DNA of 64,000 nucleotides from Streptomyces sp. LHD-70 (GTDB taxonomy: Bacteria; Actinomycetota; Actinomycetes; Streptomycetales; Streptomycetaceae): the NCBI RefSeq assembly GCF_031157275.1, contig NZ_JAVIFW010000024.1, forward strand, positions 1-64,000. Direction: 5' to 3'. The translations under genes and the position numbers were made by a program. Each line of letters begins with the position of its first letter. Within the stretch, counting starts at the first letter, position 1. Positions 48,727-57,920 of the stretch are shown here, piece after piece. The notes beneath the pieces were generated by a model that worked only from the letters and a program-made list of their open reading frames with translations, did no database searches and was not told where the DNA came from.

Positions 48727-49593
48727 TCAGGTACCGCGCGGTACCCGCACCACGCCCTCCTGGATGACGGAGATCGCGAGCCGTCCGTCCTGCGTGTAGA
48801 TCCCGGCCTGACCGAGGCCGCGCCCGCCGGAGGCCGACGGCGACTCCTGGTCGTAGAGCAGCCATTCGTCGGCGCGGAACGGCCGGTGGAACCACATCGC
48901 GTGGTCGAGCGAGGCGCCCACCACGTCGCCGACCGCCCAGCCGCCGCGCCCATGGGCGAGCAGTACCGAGTCGAGCAGCGTCATGTCGGAGACGTACGTG
49001 GCGAGGCAGACGTGCAGCAGGGGGTCGTCCACGAGCTTGCCGTTGGTGCGGAACCACACCTGGGAGCGCGGTGCGCGCGGGGTGCCGACGCTGCCCCACG
49101 GCGGGGTGTCCACATAGCGCAGGTCGACGGCCGCGCGGGCCTCGATCAAGCGCTCGGCGACGTCGGCCGGGAGGTTCCGGGGCAGCATCTCGGCGGCCGT
49201 CGGCAGCGACTCCGGGGCGGGCGCCGCAGGCATGTCCACCTGGTGCTCCAGGCCTTCCTCGTACTCCTGGAAGGACGCGGAGAGGTGGAAGATCGGCTGT
49301 CCGTGCTGAACCGCCACCACGCGTCGCGTGGTGAAGGATCTGCCGTCGCGGATGCGGTCGACCGTGTAGACGATCGGGGCGCCCGGGTCGCCGGGGCGCA
49401 GGAAATAGGCGTGCAGGGAGTGCGCCCCGCGTCCTTCGGGGACCGTGCGGCCGGCGGCGATCAGGGCCTGGGCCGCGACCTGGCCGCCGAACACCCGGGG
49501 CACGATCGCCGAGCGTGACTGGCCCCGGAAGATGTCCTGCTCGATCCGCTCCAGGTCGAGCAGATCGAGCAGGGCGTCGAGCTCGAAGGTCAC
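48727..49593 (-). CDS. tesB: Acyl-CoA thioesterase II
   Basis: 288-residue double-hotdog thioesterase hydrolysing acyl-CoAs. TesB features: DIFRGQSRSAIVPRVFGGQVAAQALIAA, GAHSLHAYFLRPGDPGAPIVYTVDRIRDGRSFTTRRVVAVQHG in the first hotdog, and SLDHAMWFHRPFRADEWLLYDQESPSASGGRGLGQAGIYTQDGRL in the second with the catalytic Asp/Gln region. GTG start overlaps the stop of the upstream acyl-CoA dehydrogenase gene (GTGA), so the two are co-translated. Role in acyl-CoA turnover. Confidence 0.92.
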   Translation of the reverse strand: MTFELDALLDLLDLERIEQDIFRGQSRSAIVPRVFGGQVAAQALIAAGRTVPEGRGAHSLHAYFLRPGDPGAPIVYTVDRIRDGRSFTTRRVVAVQHGQPIFHLSASFQEYEEGLEHQVDMPAAPAPESLPTAAEMLPRNLPADVAERLIEARAAVDLRYVDTPPWGSVGTPRAPRSQVWFRTNGKLVDDPLLHVCLATYVSDMTLLDSVLLAHGRGGWAVGDVVGASLDHAMWFHRPFRADEWLLYDQESPSASGGRGLGQAGIYTQDGRLAISVIQEGVVRVPRGT

Positions 49594-50747
49594 AGACCCA
49601 TGTCCTTCGCGATGATCATCTTCATGACCTCGTTGGTGCCGCCGTAGATGCGGTTGACGCGGTTGTCGGCGTAGAGGCGGGCGATCGGGTACTCGTTCAT
49701 GAAGCCGTAGCCGCCGTGCAGCTGGAGGCAGCGGTCGATGACGCGGTGCGCGACCTCGGTGCAGAACAGCTTGGCGGAGGCGGCCTCGGCCGGGGTCAGC
49801 TCACCCTGGTCCAGCGCTTCCAGGGCGCGGTCGGCGACGGCCTCGGCGGCGTCCACCTCGGCCTGGCAGGCGGCCAGTTCGAACTTGGTGTTCTGGAACG
49901 AGGCGACGGACTTGCCGAAGACCGAGCGGTCCAGGACGTACTGCTTGGCGAACTGCACGGCGGCCTTGGCCTGCGCGTACGCGCCGAAGGCGATGCCCCA
50001 GCGCTCGGACGGCAGGTTCTGGCCGAGGTAGTAGAAGCCCTTGTTCTCCTCGCCGAGCAGGTCCTCGACGGGCACCTTCACGTCGACGAACGCCAGCTCC
50101 GCGGTGTCGGAGGTCTTCAGGCCGAGCTTGTCCAGCTTGCGGCCGACGGAGTAGCCCTCGGACTTGGTGTCGACGGCGAACAGCGAGATGCCGAAGCGGC
50201 GGTCATCTGCGGTCGGCGCGGAGGTGCGGGCGCAGACGATGACCTTGTCGGCGTGCACACCGCCGGTGATGAAGGTCTTGGCGCCGTTGAGGACGTAGTG
50301 CGTGCCGTCCTCCGAGAGCTTGGCGGTGGTCTTCATGCCCGCGAGGTCGGAGCCGGTGCCCGGCTCGGTCATCGCGAGGGCCCACATCTCCTCACCGGTG
50401 ACGAACTTCGGGAGGTAGCGCTTCTTCTGCTCATCGTTGGCGAGCATCTGGATGTACGGCAGGCCGAGCAGGACGTGCACACCGGAGCCGCCGAAGGAGA
50501 CGCCGGCGCGGGCGGTCTCCTCGTACATGACGGCCTCGAACTTGTGCGAGTCGATGCCCGCGCCGCCGAACTCCTCGGGCACGCGGATGCCGAAGACACC
50601 CAGCTCGCCGAGCTTGTAGTAGAAGTCGCGGGGCGCCTGACCGGCCTCGAACCACTCGTCGTAGACAGGCACGACCTCGGTCTCGATGAAGGCACGCAGG
50701 GTCTCCCGGAACGCCTCGTGGTCCTCATTGAAAACGGTACGGCGCAC
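49590..50747 (-). CDS. Acyl-CoA dehydrogenase
   Basis: 385-residue FAD-dependent acyl-CoA dehydrogenase. Motifs are MWALAMTEPGTGSDLAGM (flavin loop), LNGAKTFITGGVHADKVIVCAR, DRSVFGKSVASFQNTKFELAA and the C-terminal QLHGGYGFMNEYPIARLYADNRVNRIYGGTNEVMKMIIAKDMGL. GTG start at 50747 has GGAGG upstream and gives RRTVFNEDHEAFRETL; a longer frame to 50825 lacks a ribosome site. Coupled to the thioesterase; a TetR regulator follows on the same strand 193 nt upstream. Substrate chain length unknown, possibly branched-chain given its neighbours. Confidence 0.92.
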   Translation of the reverse strand: MRRTVFNEDHEAFRETLRAFIETEVVPVYDEWFEAGQAPRDFYYKLGELGVFGIRVPEEFGGAGIDSHKFEAVMYEETARAGVSFGGSGVHVLLGLPYIQMLANDEQKKRYLPKFVTGEEMWALAMTEPGTGSDLAGMKTTAKLSEDGTHYVLNGAKTFITGGVHADKVIVCARTSAPTADDRRFGISLFAVDTKSEGYSVGRKLDKLGLKTSDTAELAFVDVKVPVEDLLGEENKGFYYLGQNLPSERWGIAFGAYAQAKAAVQFAKQYVLDRSVFGKSVASFQNTKFELAACQAEVDAAEAVADRALEALDQGELTPAEAASAKLFCTEVAHRVIDRCLQLHGGYGFMNEYPIARLYADNRVNRIYGGTNEVMKMIIAKDMGL

Positions 50748-50940
50748 GGTCGGCCTCCTGGTCGTCTGGCTCGGGTCGCTGCGGGCGGCGCGTCGGCACA
50801 CCGGTTTCGGCACACCGCACAGCACGCTGGCTAAGCGCTTGCTCAGACTGAAGTTACCCGGCAGTCGCCAAGGCTGTCCAGAGCGGACGATCTGCGGATC
50901 GGCTCACACTCGCCCGCGCCCAGGCCGTACGGCCCCCGGG

Positions 50941-51552
50941 TCAGGCCGCGCCGTTCGAGGCGGCCGCGGCGAAGGCGCCACGGGCCAGGCGGTGCAGCAG
51001 CGTCGCCATCGTGGTGCGGCCGGGCAGCGCGCCGGGGCGGCTGAGGTGCGGCGTGGAGTTGAGCAGGCCGAAGACCGCGTGCACGGTCGCCCGCGCCTCC
51101 GACTCGACCATGGCGGGGTAGACGTCCCGCACGACCTCGACCCACAACTCCACGTACTGCCGCTGCAGTTGGCGGACCAGCTTGCGGTCGCTGTCGCGCA
51201 GCCGGTCCAGCTCGCGGTCGTGCAGGGTGATCAGCGGGCGGTCGTCGAGCGCGAAGTCGATATGCCCCTCGATCAGCGAGTCGAGCAGCGCCTCGGCCGC
51301 GTCGCCACCGCTGCGCGCCTCGGCCGCGCGCCGCTTGCCGCCCGTCAGGAGCCGGCCGCTGATGCCGACGAGAAGCTCGGCGAGCATCGCATCCTTGCCC
51401 GCGAAGTGGCGGTAGAGACCGGGGCCGCTGATGCCCACGGCAGCCCCTATCTCATCGACGCCGACGCCGTGGAATCCACGCTCGGCGAAGAGGCGGGCGG
51501 CCTCTTTGAGGATCTGCTCGCGGCGCGTCAGGGCCGCGCTGGTGGCGCTCAT
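50941..51552 (-). CDS. TetR-family regulator of the leucine/isovalerate operon
   Basis: 203-residue TetR repressor. The N-terminal helix-turn-helix is REQILKEAARLFAERGFHGVGVDEIGAAVGISGPGLYRHFAGKDAML, with a C-terminal all-helical ligand domain (TVHAVFGLLNSTPHLS). It is divergent from accD1-accA1-hmgL-acdH with two matching palindromes in the 137-bp gap, so it probably represses that operon and itself, with an acyl-CoA such as isovaleryl-CoA or methylcrotonyl-CoA as ligand (inferred). Confidence 0.9.
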   Translation of the reverse strand: MSATSAALTRREQILKEAARLFAERGFHGVGVDEIGAAVGISGPGLYRHFAGKDAMLAELLVGISGRLLTGGKRRAAEARSGGDAAEALLDSLIEGHIDFALDDRPLITLHDRELDRLRDSDRKLVRQLQRQYVELWVEVVRDVYPAMVESEARATVHAVFGLLNSTPHLSRPGALPGRTTMATLLHRLARGAFAAAASNGAA

Positions 51553-51572
51553 GAATTCATTCTAGACAGGGC

Positions 51573-51617
51573 GGTTAGCGGTCGTTAACCTGGAGGAGCG
51601 AGTTAACGGTCATTAAC
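51573..51617. promoter_or_regulatory. Paired TetR operators between the regulator and accD1
   Basis: GTTAGCGGTCGTTAAC (51574-51589) and GTTAACGGTCATTAAC (51602-51617) are two near-perfect 16-bp dyads with the common form GTTARCGGTCRTTAAC, 28 bp apart centre to centre. They fill the divergent promoter region. AT-rich half-sites in this genome stand out strongly. Confidence 0.75.
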
Positions 51618-51689
51618 GTCGTGCGCGGTCGTCGTGCGGCGCAACAGGCAGTCGTAACGGGCAGTCGTACGAGCAAGGGAGCTCAGGCG

Positions 51690-53321
51690 ATGCAGCAGGC
51701 ACCGGTCCTTCACAGTGGGGCGGATCCCGCCTCGGAGGCCTGGCGGGCCAACGAGTCGGCGCACCACGCCCTCGTCGAGGAGTTGCGCGGCAAGCTCGCG
51801 CGGGCCGAGGCGGGCGGCGGCGAGAAGGCCCGCGCCCGGCACGTGGCGCGCGGCAAGCTGCTGCCCCGGGACCGTGTGGACGCCCTGCTCGACCCCGGCT
51901 CCCCCTTCCTCGAGCTGGCCCCGCTCGCGGCGGAGGGGATGTACGGCGGGGACGCACCGGCCGCCGGAGTCATCGCCGGGATCGGCCGGGTCTCGGGCCG
52001 CGAGTGCGTGATCGTGGCCAACGACGCCACGGTCAAGGGCGGCACCTACTACCCGATGACGGTCAAGAAGCACCTCCGCGCCCAGGCCGTGGCCCTGGAG
52101 AACCGCCTCCCCTGTATCTACCTGGTGGACTCGGGCGGCGCCTTCCTGCCCATGCAGGACGAGGTCTTCCCGGACCGCGAGCACTTCGGGCGGATCTTCT
52201 ACAACCAGGCGCAGATGTCGGGCCAGGGCATCCCGCAGATCGCCGCCGTGCTCGGCTCGTGCACGGCGGGCGGGGCCTATGTCCCGGCGATGAGCGACGA
52301 AGCGGTGATCGTGCGGGGCCAGGGCACGATCTTCCTGGGCGGCCCGCCGCTGGTGAAGGCGGCCACGGGCGAGGTGGTCACCGCCGAGGAGCTGGGCGGC
52401 GGCGAGGTGCACTCACGCATCTCCGGCGTGACGGACCACCTCGCGGAGGATGACGCACACGCGCTGCGCATCGTGCGCAACATCACGGCGACGCTCCCCG
52501 CGCGCGGCCCCCTGCCCTGGACCGTGACCCCGGCCGAGGAGCCCAAGGTCGATCCGTACGGCTTGTACGGCGCGGTGCCGGTGGACTCGCGCACGCCGTA
52601 CGACGTCCGTGAGGTCATCGCGCGCGTGGTGGACGGCTCCCGCTTCCAGGAGTTCAAGGCGGAGTACGGCACGACCCTTGTCACCGGCTTCGCCCGGATC
52701 CACGGCCACCCGGTCGGCATCGTCGCCAACAACGGCATTCTGTTCTCCGAATCCGCCCAGAAGGGCGCGCACTTCATCGAGCTGTGCGACCAGCGCGGCA
52801 TCCCGCTGCTGTTCCTGCAGAACATCTCGGGCTTCATGGTCGGCAGGGACTACGAGGCGGGCGGCATCGCCAAGCACGGCGCCAAGATGGTCACGGCGGT
52901 GGCCACCACGCGCGTACCCAAGCTGACGGTCGTCGTCGGCGGTTCGTACGGCGCGGGCAACTACTCGATGTGCGGCCGCGCCTATTCACCGCGCTTCCTG
53001 TGGATGTGGCCGAGCGCCAAGATCTCCGTGATGGGCGGCGAGCAGGCGGCCTCGGTGCTCGCGACCGTCAAGCGGGACCAGATGGAGGCGCGCGGCGAGA
53101 CCTGGCCGGCCGAGGACGAGGAGTCCTTCAAGGACCCCATCCGCGCGCAGTACGAAACCCAGGGCAATGCCTATTACGCGACGGCCCGGCTCTGGGACGA
53201 CGGCGTGATCGATCCGTTGGAGACCCGCCAGGTGCTCGGGCTCGCCCTGACCGCCTGCGCCAACGCCCCCCTGCCCGAGAAGGACGACGCGGCGCCCGGC
53301 TTCGGCGTCTTCCGGATGTGA
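51690..53321 (+). CDS. accD1: Methylcrotonyl-CoA carboxylase, carboxyltransferase subunit
   Basis: Beta subunit of a biotin-dependent acyl-CoA carboxylase, 543 residues, transferring CO2 from carboxybiotin to 3-methylcrotonyl-CoA in leucine degradation. It shows the two crotonase-like halves: GGTYYPMTVKKHLRAQAVA, PCIYLVDSGGAFLPMQDEVFPDREHFGRIFYNQAQMS, VLGSCTAGGAYVPAMSDEAVIV, and LFLQNISGFMVGRDYEAGGIAKHGAKMV, VVGGSYGAGNYSMCGRAYSPRFLWMWP. The MCC-type sequence, not propionyl-CoA type, is supported by neighbours hmgL and an isovaleryl-CoA dehydrogenase. ATG 51690 is chosen with GGGAG upstream. Confidence 0.94.
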   Translation: MQQAPVLHSGADPASEAWRANESAHHALVEELRGKLARAEAGGGEKARARHVARGKLLPRDRVDALLDPGSPFLELAPLAAEGMYGGDAPAAGVIAGIGRVSGRECVIVANDATVKGGTYYPMTVKKHLRAQAVALENRLPCIYLVDSGGAFLPMQDEVFPDREHFGRIFYNQAQMSGQGIPQIAAVLGSCTAGGAYVPAMSDEAVIVRGQGTIFLGGPPLVKAATGEVVTAEELGGGEVHSRISGVTDHLAEDDAHALRIVRNITATLPARGPLPWTVTPAEEPKVDPYGLYGAVPVDSRTPYDVREVIARVVDGSRFQEFKAEYGTTLVTGFARIHGHPVGIVANNGILFSESAQKGAHFIELCDQRGIPLLFLQNISGFMVGRDYEAGGIAKHGAKMVTAVATTRVPKLTVVVGGSYGAGNYSMCGRAYSPRFLWMWPSAKISVMGGEQAASVLATVKRDQMEARGETWPAEDEESFKDPIRAQYETQGNAYYATARLWDDGVIDPLETRQVLGLALTACANAPLPEKDDAAPGFGVFRM

Positions 53322-53326
53322 GGACC

Positions 53327-55606
53327 ATGACTTCCACACCCCTTTCGACGCCCACGGCTTCCACGCCGGGCGCCTCGACGTCCACCGCTTCGACGTCCAC
53401 CGCCGCCCGTTCCGGGACTGCCGGCGCGGCGCCGATGTTCGACACCGTGCTCGTGGCCAACCGAGGCGAGATCGCGGTCCGCGTCATCCGCACGCTGCGC
53501 GAGCTCGGAGTGCGCTCGGTGGCCGTGTTCAGCGATGCGGACGCCGACGCCCGGCATGTGCGCGAGGCGGACACGGCCGTGCGCATCGGACCGCCGCCCG
53601 CGGCCGAGAGCTATCTCTCCGTGGAGCGGCTCCTCGGAGCGGCCACCCGGACCGGCGCCCAGGCGGTGCACCCCGGCTATGGCTTCCTCGCGGAGAACGC
53701 CGGGTTCGCGCGGGCCTGCACCGAGGCCGGCCTGACCTTCATCGGGCCGCCCGCCGACGCCATCTCCCTGATGGGCGACAAGATCCGCGCCAAGGAGACC
53801 GTGCGGGCCGCCGGTGTCCCCGTGGTCCCCGGCTCCTCGGGCTCCGGCCTGAGCGACGACGAACTGGCCGAAGCGGCACGGGACATCGGCATGCCGGTGC
53901 TCCTCAAGCCCTCGGCGGGCGGCGGCGGCAAGGGCATGCGGCTGACGCGGCTCGAATCGGCGCTCCTGGAGGAGATCGCCGCCGCCCGGCGCGAGGCGCG
54001 GGCCTCCTTCGGGGACGACACCCTGCTCGTGGAGCGCTGGGTCGACCGGCCCCGGCACATCGAGATCCAGGTCCTCGCCGACGGCCATGGGAACGTGATC
54101 CACCTCGGCGAGCGCGAGTGCTCGCTGCAGCGCCGCCACCAGAAGATCATCGAAGAGGCGCCGTCGGTCCTCCTTGACGAGGCCACGCGCGCGGCGATGG
54201 GCGAGGCCGCGGTCCAGGCGGCCCGCTCCTGCGGCTATGTCGGCGCGGGCACGGTGGAGTTCATCGTGCCGGGCGACGACCCCTCGGCGTACTACTTCAT
54301 GGAGATGAACACCCGCCTCCAGGTGGAGCATCCGGTCACCGAGCTGATCACCGGAATCGACCTGGTGGAGTGGCAGCTGCGCGTCGCCGCCGGAGAGCAA
54401 CTGCCGTACGGCCAGGACGACATCGGCCTCTCCGGGCACGCCGTGGAGGCGCGGATCTGCGCCGAGGACCCCGCCCGGGGATTCCTCCCCTCAGGGGGCA
54501 CTGTCCTCGCGCTGCACGAACCGCAGGGCGACGGAGTGCGCACGGACTCCGGACTCACCGAGGGCACGGAGATCGGCAGCCTCTACGACCCGATGCTCTC
54601 CAAGGTGATCGCGCACGGCCCGGACCGGGCGACCGCCCTGCGCAGGCTGCGGGCCGCCCTCGCCCGCACGGTCACGCTCGGCGTGCCGACCAACGCGGGC
54701 TTCCTGCGCCGCCTGCTCGCCCACCCGGACGTGGTGGCCGGGGAGTTGGACACGGGCCTGGTCGAGCGGGTGGCGGACGAGCTGGTGGACGCTTCGGTGC
54801 CGGACGAGGTGTACGAGGCGGCGGCCGCGGTGCGCCGGGACGTATTGGCGCCGGAGGCCGGCGGCTGGGTCGACCCGTTCTCGGTGCCGTCGGGCTGGCG
54901 CCTCGGCGGCAGGCCCGCTCCGCTCGACTTCGACCTCCGGGTGCCGGGACTCGAACCCGTCACCCGCGCGGTGAGCGACGAGAGCGCCCGCGTCACGGAG
55001 GACCGCGTGACGGTCACGCTCGACGGCGTCACGCACACCTTCCACCGCGCGGGCGACTGGCTGGGCCGGGACGGCGACGCCTGGCAGGTGCAGTCGTACG
55101 ACCGGGTCGCGGCCTCGTTGACCGGTGGGGCGCATGCCGGGGTGGACGCGATGACGGCGCCGATGCCCGGCACGGTCACGGTGGTGAAGGTGGCCGTCGG
55201 CGATCAAGTGGCGGCGGGCCAGAGCCTGTTGGTGGTCGAGGCGATGAAGATGGAGCACGTCATCTCCGCGCCGCACGCGGGCACGGTCACCGAACTCGAC
55301 GTCACCCCCGGGACTACGGTCGCCATGGACCAGATCCTCGCGGTGGTCGCGCCGGACGAGGACCCGGCCGGGACCACGCAGGACGCCGACGCAGCGACGG
55401 ACGCCGGGGCGCCACAGGACGCCGAGGCAGCGACGAACACCGGGACCACGACGGACGCCGGGACCACGACGGACGCCGAGGCAGCGACGAACGCCGGGAC
55501 CACGACGGACGCCGGGACCGCGACGGACGCCGAGGCAGCGACGGACGCCGGGACCGCGACGGACGCCGAGGCAGCCGCCCCGAAGGACGAGGAGGTGGCG
55601 CGATGA
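53327..55606 (+). CDS. accA1: Methylcrotonyl-CoA carboxylase, biotin carboxylase/BCCP subunit
   Basis: Alpha subunit, 759 residues. After a Ser/Thr/Ala-rich N-terminal extension of ~36 residues comes the biotin carboxylase domain (FDTVLVANRGEIAVRVIRTL, KPSAGGGGKGMRL ATP loop, ECSLQRRHQKIIEEAPS, MEMNTRLQVEHPVTELITGIDLVEWQLRVA). The biotinyl domain follows with Lys641 in EAMKM. Beyond the biotin domain lies an extra ~80-residue tail of repeated (T/A)TDAG and TDAEAA units, which is not part of known BCCP folds. Starts 5 nt after accD1; stop overlaps hmgL (ATGA). Confidence 0.93.
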   Translation: MTSTPLSTPTASTPGASTSTASTSTAARSGTAGAAPMFDTVLVANRGEIAVRVIRTLRELGVRSVAVFSDADADARHVREADTAVRIGPPPAAESYLSVERLLGAATRTGAQAVHPGYGFLAENAGFARACTEAGLTFIGPPADAISLMGDKIRAKETVRAAGVPVVPGSSGSGLSDDELAEAARDIGMPVLLKPSAGGGGKGMRLTRLESALLEEIAAARREARASFGDDTLLVERWVDRPRHIEIQVLADGHGNVIHLGERECSLQRRHQKIIEEAPSVLLDEATRAAMGEAAVQAARSCGYVGAGTVEFIVPGDDPSAYYFMEMNTRLQVEHPVTELITGIDLVEWQLRVAAGEQLPYGQDDIGLSGHAVEARICAEDPARGFLPSGGTVLALHEPQGDGVRTDSGLTEGTEIGSLYDPMLSKVIAHGPDRATALRRLRAALARTVTLGVPTNAGFLRRLLAHPDVVAGELDTGLVERVADELVDASVPDEVYEAAAAVRRDVLAPEAGGWVDPFSVPSGWRLGGRPAPLDFDLRVPGLEPVTRAVSDESARVTEDRVTVTLDGVTHTFHRAGDWLGRDGDAWQVQSYDRVAASLTGGAHAGVDAMTAPMPGTVTVVKVAVGDQVAAGQSLLVVEAMKMEHVISAPHAGTVTELDVTPGTTVAMDQILAVVAPDEDPAGTTQDADAATDAGAPQDAEAATNTGTTTDAGTTTDAEAATNAGTTTDAGTATDAEAATDAGTATDAEAAAPKDEEVAR
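55376..55590 (+). repeat. In-frame minisatellite encoding the accA1 C-terminal tail
   Basis: Multiples of a 15-bp core (ACG ACG GAC GCC GGG and variants with GAG GCA GCG) encode Thr/Ala-Asp-Ala-Gly/Glu repeats after the biotinyl domain. All copies keep the frame. Lengths of the higher-order blocks suggest recent duplications. Confidence 0.85.
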
Positions 55607-56685
55607 GCGCGGGCATCGGCAGCGAAACCGAGACCGAGACCGAAACCGGCACCGTAAAGGGCCCCGCAGCCCTCCCCATGACCGTCCCCGCCCCAGGGCT
55701 CCCCGCGCGTGTGCGGATCCATGAGGTGGGTGCGCGGGACGGGCTGCAGAACGAGAAGGCGACGGTGCCGACCGACGTCAAGGCGGAGTTCGTGCACCGG
55801 CTGGCGGCGGCCGGCCTGGGCACGGTCGAGGCGACCAGCTTCGTCCACCCCAAGTGGGTGCCCCAACTCGCCGATGCCGAGCAGCTCTTCCCGCAACTCG
55901 GGGACATCGAGGACGTACACCTGCCGGTGCTCGTGCCGAATGAACGCGGGCTCGACCGGGCCCTGGACCTGGGCGCGCGCCGTATCGCGGTCTTCGGTTC
56001 CGCCACCGAGTCCTTCGCGCGGCGCAACCTCAACCGCTCGGTGGCGGAGTCGCTTGCGATGTTCGAACCGGTCGTCGCGCGGGCGAAGGACGCCGGAGTG
56101 CATGTGCGCGGCTACCTGTCGATGTGCTTCGGCGACCCCTGGGAAGGGCCGGTCCCGGTCGATCAAGTGGTCGGCACGGCAAAGGCGTTGATGGACCTCG
56201 GCTGTGACGAGCTGAGCCTCGGCGACACCATCGGCGTGGCCACACCGGGCCATGTCCGCGCCCTGCTGACCGGGCTCAACGACCACGGCGTCGCCACCGA
56301 GACGATCGGCGTGCACTTCCACGACACGTACGGCCAGGCGCTCTCCAACACCCTGGCCGCCCTGCAGCACGGCGTGACCACCGTGGACGCCTCGGCGGGC
56401 GGGCTGGGCGGCTGCCCGTACGCGAAGAGCGCCACCGGGAACCTCGCCACCGAGGACCTGGTGTGGATGCTGCACGGCCTCGGCATCGAGACCGGGGTCG
56501 ACCTCACCGCGCTCACGGCCACCAGTACCTGGCTCGCCGGGCACCTGGGCCGACCCAGCCCGTCCCGCACCGTCCGGGCCCTCGCGGGGGCCGCCGCGGA
56601 ACAACCGGAGACACCCCTCCGCACCGCCGGACGGCAGACGCAGAACCCCGAGGCCCACAAGGCCGTACAGAAAACCGAGGAGTGA
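55603..56685 (+). CDS. hmgL: Hydroxymethylglutaryl-CoA lyase
   Basis: Cleaves HMG-CoA to acetyl-CoA and acetoacetate, last step of leucine degradation; 360 residues. Active-site features are the N-terminal VRIHEVGARDGLQNEKATVP (Arg-Asp), VEATSFVHPKWVPQ, the metal-binding His pair GVHFHDTYGQALSNTLAAL and the flexible cysteine loop GGLGGCPYAKSATGN. The first ~30 residues include an acidic repeat SETETETETGT. Start ATG overlaps the accA1 stop (ATGA). The enoyl-CoA hydratase for methylglutaconyl-CoA is not in the operon. Confidence 0.94.
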   Translation: MSAGIGSETETETETGTVKGPAALPMTVPAPGLPARVRIHEVGARDGLQNEKATVPTDVKAEFVHRLAAAGLGTVEATSFVHPKWVPQLADAEQLFPQLGDIEDVHLPVLVPNERGLDRALDLGARRIAVFGSATESFARRNLNRSVAESLAMFEPVVARAKDAGVHVRGYLSMCFGDPWEGPVPVDQVVGTAKALMDLGCDELSLGDTIGVATPGHVRALLTGLNDHGVATETIGVHFHDTYGQALSNTLAALQHGVTTVDASAGGLGGCPYAKSATGNLATEDLVWMLHGLGIETGVDLTALTATSTWLAGHLGRPSPSRTVRALAGAAAEQPETPLRTAGRQTQNPEAHKAVQKTEE

Positions 56686-56690
56686 CCACG

Positions 56691-57851
56691 ATGTCTCTGG
56701 ACCACCGGCTCTCCGCCGAGCACGAGGAACTGCGGCGCACCGTCGAGGAGTTCGCGCACGACGTGGTCGCCCCCAAGATCGGGGACTTCTACGAGCGGCA
56801 CGAGTTCCCGTACGAGATCGTCCGCGAGATGGGGCGGATGGGCCTGTTCGGGCTGCCGTTCCCCGAGGAGTACGGCGGCATGGGCGGGGACTATCTCGCC
56901 CTCGGCATCGCCCTGGAGGAGCTGGCGCGGGTCGACTCCTCGGTGGCGATCACCCTGGAGGCCGGGGTGTCGCTCGGTGCGATGCCCGTGTACTCCTTCG
57001 GCACCGAGGAGCAGAAGCGTGAGTGGCTGCCGCGGATGTGCTCCGGCGAGATGCTTGGCGCGTTCGGGCTCACGGAGCCGGAGTGCGGTTCGGACGCGGG
57101 CGGTACGCGGACGACGGCCGTGCGGGACGGCGACCAGTGGGTGATCAACGGCACGAAGTGCTTCATCACCAACTCCGGTACGGACATCACCGGCCTGGTG
57201 ACGGTGACCGCCGTGACCGGCAGAACCGAGGACGGCAGACCGCTGATCTCGTCGATCATCGTGCCGTCGGGCACGCCCGGCTTCACGGTCGCGGAGCCCT
57301 ACTCGAAGGTGGGCTGGAACGCCTCGGACACCCGGGAGTTGTCCTTCGCGGACGTGCGGGTGCCGGTGGAGAACCTGCTCGGTGAGGAGGGGCGCGGGTA
57401 CGCGCAGTTCCTGCGGATCCTGGACGAGGGCCGGATCGCGATCTCGGCGCTCGCGACGGGTCTGGCGCAGGGCTGTGTGGACGAGTCACTGCGGTACGCG
57501 AAGGAGCGGCGGGCGTTCGGGCGGCCGATCGGGGACAACCAGGCGATCCAGTTCAAGCTGGCGGACATGGAGATGAAGGCGCACACGGCCCGGCTGGCCT
57601 GGCGGGACGCGGCCTCGCGCCTGGTGAGCGGGGAGCCGTTCAAGAAGGAGGCGGCGCTGGCGAAGCTGTACTCGTCGACGGTGGCGGTGGACAACGCGCG
57701 GGAGGCCACGCAGATCCATGGGGGGTACGGGTTCATGAATGAGTTCCCCGTGGCGCGGATGTGGCGGGACTCCAAGATTCTGGAGATCGGGGAGGGGACG
57801 AGTGAGGTTCAGCGGATGCTGATCGCTCGGGAGATGGGGCTCACGGGGTGA
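56691..57851 (+). CDS. acdH: Isovaleryl-CoA dehydrogenase
   Basis: 386-residue FAD acyl-CoA dehydrogenase acting on isovaleryl-CoA or other branched acyl-CoAs. Motifs are LGAFGLTEPECGSDAGGTRT, INGTKCFITNSGTDITGLVTV, YSKVGWNASDTRELSFADVRVPVENLLGEEGRGYAQFLRILDEGRI, RRAFGRPIGDNQAIQFKLADME and the C-terminal QIHGGYGFMNEFPVARMWRDSKILEIGEGTSEVQRMLIAREMG. It begins 5 nt after hmgL and closes the operon accD1-accA1-hmgL-acdH. Orthologous by position to the well-known Streptomyces AcdH as I recall it, which makes branched-chain acyl-CoA precursors. Confidence 0.92.
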   Translation: MSLDHRLSAEHEELRRTVEEFAHDVVAPKIGDFYERHEFPYEIVREMGRMGLFGLPFPEEYGGMGGDYLALGIALEELARVDSSVAITLEAGVSLGAMPVYSFGTEEQKREWLPRMCSGEMLGAFGLTEPECGSDAGGTRTTAVRDGDQWVINGTKCFITNSGTDITGLVTVTAVTGRTEDGRPLISSIIVPSGTPGFTVAEPYSKVGWNASDTRELSFADVRVPVENLLGEEGRGYAQFLRILDEGRIAISALATGLAQGCVDESLRYAKERRAFGRPIGDNQAIQFKLADMEMKAHTARLAWRDAASRLVSGEPFKKEAALAKLYSSTVAVDNAREATQIHGGYGFMNEFPVARMWRDSKILEIGEGTSEVQRMLIAREMGLTG

Positions 57852-57920
57852 GCCCCAGCCCCCACCGGGCTGCACCGGTCGTCTTTCGTCTGCTGCGCCG
57901 TCGTGGCTGGTCGCAAAGAT

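Noticed and set aside
48733..48748. GGTACCGCGCGGTACC palindrome as an operator
   Set aside because: It lies inside the thioesterase coding region, encodes ordinary residues near the C-terminus (VPRGT), and consists of GC-biased codons; the 34-bp terminator next to it explains the local symmetry.
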